DNA of 24,273 bases from Candidatus Peregrinibacteria bacterium RIFCSPLOWO2_01_FULL_39_12. GTDB taxonomy: Bacteria > Patescibacteriota > Gracilibacteria > UBA1369 > LOWO2-01-FULL-3. The position numbers and the translations under genes were made by a program. This document shows positions 16,743 to 24,273 of this stretch, in pieces. Positions within the stretch are counted from its first letter, which is position 1, and every line of letters starts with the position of its first letter. Below the pieces are notes generated by a model. That model saw only the letters and a program-made list of their open reading frames with translations, made no database searches and had not been told where the DNA came from. The stretch lies in contig MFXA01000032.1 in assembly GCA_001787455.1 (NCBI GenBank), positions 1-24,273 on the forward strand, given 5' to 3'.

Positions 16743-19700
16743 TGCCTTTAGAAAATATATAAGTTTTATCGGAAGGGCTGGCATCGTAATATTTTTCGTA
16801 ATAAGTGGAAACAATAGGGAAGATAACATCGCCGGCGGTTAAATCGGCTTTATTTTGGAATGTGGACTCGCATGGGCAAGTATTGCAAACGCTTGGAACA
16901 ATGTAAATCCCGCTTATCGAATCTTCACAGGTTTTATCATACTCATCATCACCGGGAATTAAAGGATTCTTGCAATTATTAACTTCATCAAAATCATTCA
17001 TCCCGCCGCTGTCACTGTCCGGATTGAAAGGATCGGTAAAATAAATAAATGTTTCTTCCAAAGTGGTTAATCCGTCATCATCTTCATCTTTTGGGTCATC
17101 GCCGTTTAGCAAAGGATCTGTCCCCATCGAAATTTCATCTCCATCATTAGCGCCGCCGTTATCGGAATCACCAACTGAAGGATTAAGCCCGTAAGCGCAT
17201 TCTTCGCCGTTTGAAATATTGTCGGAATCCTTATCTTCGTCCGGCTCATCCACTCCGTATTTTTGTTCGCAGAAATCAGCCATTCCATCTTTATCATCAT
17301 CAATTTCAAAACAGTTATAAAAACTTAAAACTCTTTCAACCATTACCAAAAGTTCTTCAAAAGTCATTTCTTTATTCGGAGAAAACGCTTCTTCTGCCGT
17401 AATAATAAAATTATTTTGGACTTTGGCGCCTTCTTTTAAATAAGGAGTAAGTTCCTGCGCGGCAGACATAAAATTCACATACCACGGAACACCTTCCTTT
17501 AAATTGTTTAAATTAACAACACCCTTAAATTCCAAAGCTTCAAGAATAATTTTAGTTGCTTCGGCGCGGCTAATAGTACTTCCCGGCTTGAAAGGGAATA
17601 ACTTGGTAATCGGATCGGTTTCGCCTTTATAACCTTCAATAAGCCCCAAACCGGTCCCTTCTTTTATGTAAGGATAGTAAGAATCAAGTTTCAGAGAGTC
17701 GAAAGGAGTGTCCGAATACCCTGTGCCCAATGCGTACGGTTTATAGGATTCGGGACCCGGAATAATGCAAAGCATTTTAATCAATATTTTTACAAATTCG
17801 GCTCTTGTTACCAAATCGTCGGGTTTTAAATTTTCATTGTCATGGCTGTCCAGAACGCCTTTTTGGTAAAGATCGTCAATGAGACCTTTTAAACTGTCCG
17901 ATTGCTCAAGATTTTTAAATGGCGTACTGCCGAAAGTTTCCGGATTCGCGGAATAAAGAAGTCCAGAAGGACCATGCGGAAAGCCAAAAGGCACATCTTT
18001 AGGTCCTACAATTTTACCTTTTTTCTTTATGGAAATATAAACTTCAGCGACTTTCTTATTGTTAAACTTTATTTCTATTACCAGCGGATCTTTATCGTAA
18101 TCATTTTCTTTTTGCGTAAGCGAGATTCGTTTATCCCATATAAGAATATTGCCGGATGTGTCTATGAGCGCCAATGCCTTTTTCTCGGGCTTATAAATAA
18201 GTGCGGCGGCACCGGGATTTTTTAAATCATTCGCAGGAAGATTTATAAACGCAAAATCATCACCGGAATCAATATCGTCCACATTTACGCCGTCCAAATC
18301 GACAAAATTTTCGGAATTAAATCCAAATTCTTCGAAAATCGTTACGTCCTGGTTCGAATCGGCAACAGCATAAATAGTGCCTAAAACAAGCCCATTCTTA
18401 TCCTTAATATCAACGCTTGTTGGACTTTCCGAAGCATGCGCTTTATTCACAACAGTCATATATCCATCCTTTACAATTCCGATATTGCCGGTTTCCGGAT
18501 CAATTTCAGCAACAACCTCGCCTTTAGCATTTTTAACCAAAATTATATTGCTCAAATCAAAATCGGAAATATTGTAAGAACCGTCTTCTTCCGTAAAAGC
18601 ATCAATAAGAGTTTCCGTTTGAGGAACTAATTTAAGGATGTCATCAATTACGCGGTAAGAATATCTTGTTCTCATCAATTTAAACGGAAATTTAGGAACC
18701 TTGGGATTTGTTCCGCCTGTAGCGGTAAAACTCTTTGCCAAGGTTTTGTTTAAAGTTATTTCGGGAGCAAAAACATTTACGGTTATTTTTTGTTTTGAGC
18801 TGTTCCCAGACTGGTCAACGATATGGAGTATCATTTCATGAACGCCGATATCGCCTTCATTTATAAAAGGACCGACTTTAATGATTGGATTATCCCTGTC
18901 ATTCCAGAAGATGCCGTCTTTATTTGTGTCCACGGTATAATTTTTATCACTCCAAATAAACTTGGAAAGTTGAGTTGTTTTTAATTTTTCACTTGTGGAT
19001 GGATCGATGCCGCTACTTTCAAAAGGAAGGACTTCTAAATAATATTCGACAATTTCTCCGTCCGCATCGAAAGAATTGCCCGCATCTATTTCCAATTCTT
19101 TAAATATTGAGACATTGAATTCAGCGCTTACGGCTGGCATAGGAGGCTCTTTGTCGGCACATGCCTGCGGAGCTACAACCACGCTGTCGGAAGGAAGCGA
19201 TTTTTCGCCATCGGCATTTATCGCATAAACGGTTGCTATATAAGTGCCGTTCGGTATTTCCAGCGAAATTTTTGGGTTTTCTTTGTCCCCAAAATCCTCC
19301 ACTAAGAAAGAATATTTTTTATATGCATCTTCATCGCTGTCATTGATGGAATTTTTTAAGATAACCTCGTAAGAAACTGCATCATCTTTTTTTAGCCAGC
19401 TTAAATCGGCTTTTTTATTGTTGGAGTAATTTGAAGCAACGCCATTAACTCTTCCGCCGCCGGAAGGCAGATAATCGCTTATGGAACTGCTGGAAATATC
19501 AACTATCAAATCGCCGCTTGGCAAATCGGGCTCATTTTTATAATTTGGTTTTAAATAAATATCCCCGCCGAAAGCAAAAATTATATCAGTATCGGAATCA
19601 TCATCCACATCGCTGAATAAAGTGCGTGCATTGCTCAATTCGGCCGTGTAATTTAAAACGCTTTCCTTTGCAGTTTTTGAAGCGATATAAAATCCGGCTG

Positions 19701-22700
19701 GAAGCCCTGATGATCCTCCACCATTAACCGCCTTTGATACATCGGGAGTAATATTGCTTGCCAGAAGATCATGTTCTTTATGGGATTTATCGAGCGCTTC
19801 GGTTGTATCTTCAACAACTTCTTTTAATGCGCCGTCAAACAAACTGAACTCAACTTTCTCGGTGCCGCCTGTATCCGGATCATCTTTTGTTTGAGTTGAC
19901 AGTGAAGCCATTTTTCTCAAATCCTTGTCGCTTTCCGCCAATGTTTTTACAAAAGTATCGTAATCCTCAATTCCTTTGAGTATATTATTCCCGCTGTTCA
20001 AATCTTTTGTGTAAGCGATTAAATTATCTCTTAGTCCTGCAAGATCTTTCATATACGGAGTATCCGGTAAATTTTCTATTTTTATATCGCGCTCGATTTC
20101 TTCTAACGTTCTGCCTAATAAAGGATGATTTTTATCTATAAAATTATTTTCGGCGATAAGATTGTAGGTTTCAGGATTTTTATCCGTTTCTACGGTGGCG
20201 ACAAAGTCACTTAAAGTTTTATTTAGCTCCTCTACCTCATTTTTCAATGTGATTATTGCCGGATAGGAATGATTAAAGCCTAGCGGCAGACTGCTTTCAG
20301 CATCGCTAGTGTCGGGACTTGCTTCAATCATTTCTCCGCCGACATCGCCAGTGACGCTTTCTATTTGCTCGGTCGCGGCTTTAACTGCCGCCTTTTTAGC
20401 CGCTTCAAGCGCTTTTTCAATTGCCCTGCTGATAATTTCTCCCAAAGGATACTGCGTAATCTTGTTTATCTCTTTAACAAATTTCTTCACACGCTTGTTC
20501 CATTCATCGGCGCCTTTTTGCACGACTTGATATATTATTTTGGTTTCCACATCAAAATTCAATTTCGCCTCAATGCGGATTTCTTTCACATAATCATACT
20601 CAATGCCCGGCCACTGCACGCCCAAACTTTTTATAAGAGGAATTACGATATTGATATTTGGCTGTGTGAGAGTTTCGATTTCCGTAGCAAGTGCAAACTC
20701 GGGAACGGCAATGATCCCATTTTTAAGCAGGCACAAAATCTTTAAAATTTGTTCGATTGTAACCGCCAGTTTTGCAAATATTTTTGGAAGTTTCGGGATT
20801 TTCGGTGGTCTCGGCAAATCGGGCAGTTTAGGCAAAGGAAGAGGAGGAAGGTCGGGCAGTTTAGGCATGAAAAATAAATCGAAATCAGGAACTTCAAATC
20901 CGGGGATTTTTATTGAAACTTCAGGCAGAATTTCGGGAAGTTTTATCGTGGGCAAATTTGGAAGATAAATCGGCTCCGGCCTGAACACGACATCCGGCCA
21001 CAAAATTTTCACACCTGCTTTTATTTTTGAAAAATCAACAACTATATCAGGCCATTTCGGCATCGGGATAACGGGAAGATCGGGTATGGCTATAAATAAC
21101 TGCAAAAGAATGCCTAATTTGCTGAATCTGTCATTTAAACATTTGTCACAGGAAGCCTGATAATCAATCGCCAACTCGAGAATAACTTTCCATTCCTTAA
21201 ACGTTTGAATGGCCTTTTTAATCGCTTCCATCCACGAAAGAAGAATTTTTTCCTGCCTCTTAATATATCCTCCGGTAAATGTCATTATCGCGTCCAAATA
21301 ACAGATAATTTGAGTAGCGTATTTAGCCTCCAAATTTCGGTAATTTAAAATTTCTTTTGGAAGATTTGCTATGTGGTCCAAAAGATCCATAAGTTTTTTA
21401 ACCGAACTCATCAACTCCTGCATATCCAGCAGAATTTTGTCGCAGATGGTTTTTCTGTCGGGATTTTCATCGCATTTCCAAAAATTATATTTTTCCAGCT
21501 CCTTTTCCTCGTATTCCTTCCATTTTCTCCACTGCTCTTTGTATTTATAAATTTCTTTTTCGGATATTGCGGGAATTTTTACAACAACTTCGCGTCCTTC
21601 TATTTGTAAAAGAGGAATACTGCTTATGCTGTACAAAAAGTCATTGATACTTCTTATATTCACATCTCCTGCGGCTTGTTTAATGTCTTTTGCAAGGGAA
21701 GGGAAGTCGGGCAAAATTAAATAAAATTTCGGAAAATCCAGCAGTTTGTTATAAATTTCATCGGTTTGATTATCCAGCCAGTTTGTAAAGATGCTTGGAA
21801 ATCCCGGGATTTTAATGTTAACTTCAGCGTTTGCGGAAATCGGCGAATCGGGATCCGACCACGACCCGCCCAAATTCACGGCTTCATTATCATCCGCCAT
21901 TTCCGATCCATCGGTGATAATCGCGGCTTGCCCCGCAATCGGATCAATAACGGAATTTTTCACATAAGAAGCCGCGTCAGCGATGCTTTCCAAAGCTCCT
22001 TCAACGGCATCGTTTACAAGGTCGCAAAGCCCGGGAATTCCGCCCGGAACCGCAATTGGATAGCATGGACCATAATGATTAGGACCGGTACAAATTCCAA
22101 CACCAAGCCCTAAAGTTAAAGTCGGGGACACATATATTCTGAATAAAGAAGTGCTGAAAGAACTTCTAAAGAAATCAACCCAGAATTTGTAGGGGATAAT
22201 CGCAAAAACCGCTATTCCGGGCGTAGCAAAATCCGGAGCGAAGAATGCGTAATTGTAAGGGATAGGCAAACATCCCGCTCCCGAACACTGCAAAGCCGAA
22301 ATTGTATTTTCAACAAAAGAAGCAACCGCTTTTAAAGAATCTTCTTGTGAGGCCAGCAAATTATCCCATGAATCCGTACAGCCGCTGTAATCCTTGTCTT
22401 CATTAAGCTTGCGCGAAAAATTCCCAACTTTTTCCTTGTCTTCATCGGACATATTCACGGCGGGCTTTTCCTTTTCTAAATCTTTTTTCAAAAATGCTTC
22501 CAAATCAAACGGCTCGGTTTGCGAAGGCGCCGAAGCCTGCATCATAGATGCGGGATCGGGCAATCCGGCATCCTTAAAAGCTTTGGCAAGAATCTCATCC
22601 GAAGTATTTTTACCGGAAGGAACGGCGGTTTTAACCGAATATTTTTTCTTGCCTGTCGAATAAAAATACGTAACGACTTTTTCAGGATTCACCTGCGGTT

Positions 22701-24273
22701 TAACAAGGATATCGTAATAATCATCTTTTGGATAATCCCCAAAATCCTTGCCAACATCAAACCCGATTTCGGGCATTTTATTTATCGTCGCGGAATATTT
22801 AATTGTTCTTTTCCCGTTTTTCGGAACCGAAATGCCGCCAATAACATGGGATCTTAAACTTGCTCCAGTTTCACTCCACTCCAATTTATCCGGACAGTCC
22901 GGATCCGAACACTTCAGACTGTTCAAGTCTAAAGTCATTGTGGCGGGAGTGGAATCGGAAATCATAACTCCGGTCGCAGTCTTATTGCCGCTGTTTTTCA
23001 GCGTGATTAAAAAATTAACCTTATCATTTAATTCCAAAACGCCGCCATTCTCATCTACCGCCTGCTTTTTAGAATCGGAAAATACACCGTCTTCTTTTAT
23101 AAATATAAAATTGGAAGTTTTAGACGGTTCTTTAGTCGGCTCTTTTTTTTGCAAGATAAATTGCGCGAATTTATATGAATTTGAAGATGGATCAAGTGAA
23201 ATATCTTTGCCGTCGGGTTCTTCCATCCCCGGATAATTTATAAATAAAGATTCTGAAAGATTTTTTCCTTCTTCAAACGAAAATCCGAAATTTTTGCTCA
23301 CCTCGGGAGTTGTATTTAAGCCTTTGCAGTCATCATCTTTTATCTGATTATAGAAAATATTTATAGTGCCGGAAGAATCGCTTGTAACAAGATCCTCGCA
23401 GCCGTCCTTATCCATATCGTAAGCTTTCATTTCATAAATTTTTCTTTTGTTTAAGGTCAAATTCAAAGGGGTGGTAACGAGCTGACCGTTGTAATTTGTG
23501 ACAAGATTCACGCATTCTTCATCCGCTTTACAGCTCTCTTTTGTACCTACGACAAGATCGTCAAAGCCGTCATTGTTGGCATCGATTTTCGCCAGGCTGA
23601 AAATGCCGTTTATAATATTCAATACATATCCGCGGTCTTTAAACCGCTTATTGCTGATTTCATTTTCAAGCAGGCGGACAAGCCCGTCTTCATAAACCAA
23701 AAGCAAATCATCAGCATCGTCACCGTTAAAATCAAAACTTACAAGTTCCTGAATATTTTCAGGGCTTGAAAAAATCGCCTTGCCAAGTCCTTTGCTGTAA
23801 CCGCTTTTTTGACTAATCAAATCATCGTCTATCTTTAAACGTATCATCGGATCGCCATAAACAATTCCGGAATCGGAAGCATACGGCAAACTGGACTCCC
23901 CAATGGAATTTCCGGACGCGAAAAGAAGCATTTGCTTGTTATCGCCGGAATATCCGACCCCGAATTTATCTCCTGCATTTTCAAGCGATGTGTAGCCGAA
24001 TCCGGGCATTTGAGATTCATCAATATCCGTTTCGGTATCGAGAAGATAAAACCCCTTGGGCTCATTGTTTGATGAACGCGATAAAGCTTTTGTTAAAGAA
24101 TATTTTTGTGAAGATGAAGCCGGCTGGACATAAACTCCCGGGAAAAACGCATTTATACTGCTGTTATAAGCAATTTGTTTTGCATTCTGACCGAAATTTT
24201 GATTGTAAAAAACAACCGCCAAATCATCTTTGTCGTCAGCAATAATTAAAGAAAAACTATCCGACTGGATGCT
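16723..24273 (-). CDS. Giant multidomain surface protein with SLH repeats (5' partial)
   Basis: At least 2516 residues; the frame stays open through base 24273, so the N-terminus and any signal peptide lie outside the window. From N to C, by position: FG-GAP/VCBS-type calcium repeats (24273-23370; FDFNGDDADDL, IDANNDGFDDLVV, YDMDKDGCEDLV), a DUF11-like domain (about 23100-22755), a hydrophobic Pro/Gly/Cys segment (22290-21990), long helices with several Trp/Lys-rich turns (21570-21100), an LP-rich rod (21085-20770), Ala-rich and other helices (20440-19850), a lone VCBS-like unit (DVDDDSDTDI, near 19600), an Fn3-like domain (19410-19170), a PKD/cadherin-like domain (19130-18760), a beta-rich region (18700-18000), three SLH repeats (17925-17310; VTRAEFVKIL, ISRAEATKII, MTFEELLVMV), thrombospondin type 3 acidic repeats (17310-16925) and a Cys tail (CNTCPCE). 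SLH repeats normally bind secondary cell-wall polymer. It heads a five-gene operon. A role in adhesion or surface assembly is inferred. Confidence 0.93.
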   Translation of the reverse strand, partial: SIQSDSFSLIIADDKDDLAVVFYNQNFGQNAKQIAYNSSINAFFPGVYVQPASSSQKYSLTKALSRSSNNEPKGFYLLDTETDIDESQMPGFGYTSLENAGDKFGVGYSGDNKQMLLFASGNSIGESSLPYASDSGIVYGDPMIRLKIDDDLISQKSGYSKGLGKAIFSSPENIQELVSFDFNGDDADDLLLVYEDGLVRLLENEISNKRFKDRGYVLNIINGIFSLAKIDANNDGFDDLVVGTKESCKADEECVNLVTNYNGQLVTTPLNLTLNKRKIYEMKAYDMDKDGCEDLVTSDSSGTINIFYNQIKDDDCKGLNTTPEVSKNFGFSFEEGKNLSESLFINYPGMEEPDGKDISLDPSSNSYKFAQFILQKKEPTKEPSKTSNFIFIKEDGVFSDSKKQAVDENGGVLELNDKVNFLITLKNSGNKTATGVMISDSTPATMTLDLNSLKCSDPDCPDKLEWSETGASLRSHVIGGISVPKNGKRTIKYSATINKMPEIGFDVGKDFGDYPKDDYYDILVKPQVNPEKVVTYFYSTGKKKYSVKTAVPSGKNTSDEILAKAFKDAGLPDPASMMQASAPSQTEPFDLEAFLKKDLEKEKPAVNMSDEDKEKVGNFSRKLNEDKDYSGCTDSWDNLLASQEDSLKAVASFVENTISALQCSGAGCLPIPYNYAFFAPDFATPGIAVFAIIPYKFWVDFFRSSFSTSLFRIYVSPTLTLGLGVGICTGPNHYGPCYPIAVPGGIPGLCDLVNDAVEGALESIADAASYVKNSVIDPIAGQAAIITDGSEMADDNEAVNLGGSWSDPDSPISANAEVNIKIPGFPSIFTNWLDNQTDEIYNKLLDFPKFYLILPDFPSLAKDIKQAAGDVNIRSINDFLYSISSIPLLQIEGREVVVKIPAISEKEIYKYKEQWRKWKEYEEKELEKYNFWKCDENPDRKTICDKILLDMQELMSSVKKLMDLLDHIANLPKEILNYRNLEAKYATQIICYLDAIMTFTGGYIKRQEKILLSWMEAIKKAIQTFKEWKVILELAIDYQASCDKCLNDRFSKLGILLQLFIAIPDLPVIPMPKWPDIVVDFSKIKAGVKILWPDVVFRPEPIYLPNLPTIKLPEILPEVSIKIPGFEVPDFDLFFMPKLPDLPPLPLPKLPDLPRPPKIPKLPKIFAKLAVTIEQILKILCLLKNGIIAVPEFALATEIETLTQPNINIVIPLIKSLGVQWPGIEYDYVKEIRIEAKLNFDVETKIIYQVVQKGADEWNKRVKKFVKEINKITQYPLGEIISRAIEKALEAAKKAAVKAATEQIESVTGDVGGEMIEASPDTSDAESSLPLGFNHSYPAIITLKNEVEELNKTLSDFVATVETDKNPETYNLIAENNFIDKNHPLLGRTLEEIERDIKIENLPDTPYMKDLAGLRDNLIAYTKDLNSGNNILKGIEDYDTFVKTLAESDKDLRKMASLSTQTKDDPDTGGTEKVEFSLFDGALKEVVEDTTEALDKSHKEHDLLASNITPDVSKAVNGGGSSGLPAGFYIASKTAKESVLNYTAELSNARTLFSDVDDDSDTDIIFAFGGDIYLKPNYKNEPDLPSGDLIVDISSSSISDYLPSGGGRVNGVASNYSNNKKADLSWLKKDDAVSYEVILKNSINDSDEDAYKKYSFLVEDFGDKENPKISLEIPNGTYIATVYAINADGEKSLPSDSVVVAPQACADKEPPMPAVSAEFNVSIFKELEIDAGNSFDADGEIVEYYLEVLPFESSGIDPSTSEKLKTTQLSKFIWSDKNYTVDTNKDGIFWNDRDNPIIKVGPFINEGDIGVHEMILHIVDQSGNSSKQKITVNVFAPEITLNKTLAKSFTATGGTNPKVPKFPFKLMRTRYSYRVIDDILKLVPQTETLIDAFTEEDGSYNISDFDLSNIILVKNAKGEVVAEIDPETGNIGIVKDGYMTVVNKAHASESPTSVDIKDKNGLVLGTIYAVADSNQDVTIFEEFGFNSENFVDLDGVNVDDIDSGDDFAFINLPANDLKNPGAAALIYKPEKKALALIDTSGNILIWDKRISLTQKENDYDKDPLVIEIKFNNKKVAEVYISIKKKGKIVGPKDVPFGFPHGPSGLLYSANPETFGSTPFKNLEQSDSLKGLIDDLYQKGVLDSHDNENLKPDDLVTRAEFVKILIKMLCIIPGPESYKPYALGTGYSDTPFDSLKLDSYYPYIKEGTGLGLIEGYKGETDPITKLFPFKPGSTISRAEATKIILEALEFKGVVNLNNLKEGVPWYVNFMSAAQELTPYLKEGAKVQNNFIITAEEAFSPNKEMTFEELLVMVERVLSFYNCFEIDDDKDGMADFCEQKYGVDEPDEDKDSDNISNGEECAYGLNPSVGDSDNGGANDGDEISMGTDPLLNGDDPKDEDDDGLTTLEETFIYFTDPFNPDSDSGGMNDFDEVNNCKNPLIPGDDEYDKTCEDSISGIYIVPSVCNTCPCESTFQNKADLTAGDVIFPIVSTYYEKYYDASPSDKTYIFSKGNEVKIK
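20770..21085 (-). repeat. LP-rich segment of the giant protein
   Basis: About 105 residues in which Leu-Pro, Ile-Pro and Trp-Pro recur every three to six residues (for example KLPDLPPLPLP and KLPDLPRPPKI). Two adjacent 11-residue units are also visible in the DNA as the 16-mer TCGGGCAGTTTAGGCA at 20819-20834 and 20852-20867, 33 bases apart. This composition favours an extended polyproline-like rod and probably separates two parts of the protein. Confidence 0.7.

Noticed and set aside
16743..16829. Longer start at 16829 for the 16122 gene
   Set aside because: It would put 29 residues inside the giant gene and bury the signal peptide; the ATG at 16742 gives a normal signal peptide and a ribosome-binding motif.
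24220..24222. TTG as the start of the giant protein
   Set aside because: The frame is open to the window edge, and the upstream codons continue a VCBS-like unit (IIADDKDDLAVV), so the gene begins outside the window.
1..24273. Alternative code with TGA read as glycine, as in Gracilibacteria and Absconditabacteria
   Set aside because: Genes are intact without internal TGA, and two genes (2297 and 7845) use TGA as a stop at plausible ends. A standard code explains everything seen.

Overview
The window looks like chromosomal DNA of an uncultured, streamlined bacterium, most likely a member of the Candidate Phyla Radiation (Patescibacteria), perhaps the Peregrinibacteria. This placement is an inference. 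It rests on AT-rich DNA, tight gene packing, almost no Shine-Dalgarno motifs, a threonyl-tRNA synthetase without its TGS domain, and several large secreted proteins with no recognisable family. The standard genetic code fits: TGA occurs as a stop and no gene needs it as a sense codon. No rRNA, tRNA, CRISPR array, transposase or integrase was found, and no gene-free stretch exceeds 300 bases.

Left part (1-4903, + strand): two large proteins I do not recognise. The first is cut by the window edge and carries a His/Glu-rich linker. The second ends in a segment that resembles a diverged RelA/SpoT-type nucleotidyltransferase. A weak hairpin and a candidate promoter lie between them.

Housekeeping part (4885-11716): thrS on the - strand overlaps the end of the preceding gene tail to tail by 19 bases. 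It is divergent from recF, and the two share a 63-base promoter region. Then come a PrsW-family membrane protease and uvrA, both on the + strand and each with its own good sigma70-like promoter. recF and uvrA both act in DNA repair.

Regulatory island (11717-12545): the 272 bases after uvrA hold three clusters of tandem 10-bp units (consensus TTTAATAAAG, 13 units by eye) and two similar promoters. They precede a small excisionase/BldC-type helix-turn-helix protein and a 56-residue two-CxxC zinc-ribbon protein. I propose that the HTH protein binds the tandem units head to tail and controls its own operon. The island ends in a strong hairpin terminator shared with the convergent operon.

Right part (12544-24273, - strand): a compact five-gene operon of exported proteins. 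It starts with a giant protein (at least 2516 residues, N-terminus outside the window) holding FG-GAP/VCBS-like calcium repeats, a DUF11-like domain, long helical and LP-rich segments, Fn3/PKD-like domains, three SLH repeats and thrombospondin type 3 acidic repeats. Four smaller proteins with signal peptides or N-terminal anchors follow. Two of them look like diverged tandem paralogs, and three end in a QC motif close to the C-terminus. This looks like an undescribed cell-surface assembly anchored through SLH repeats, possibly for attachment. That function is inferred from architecture only.
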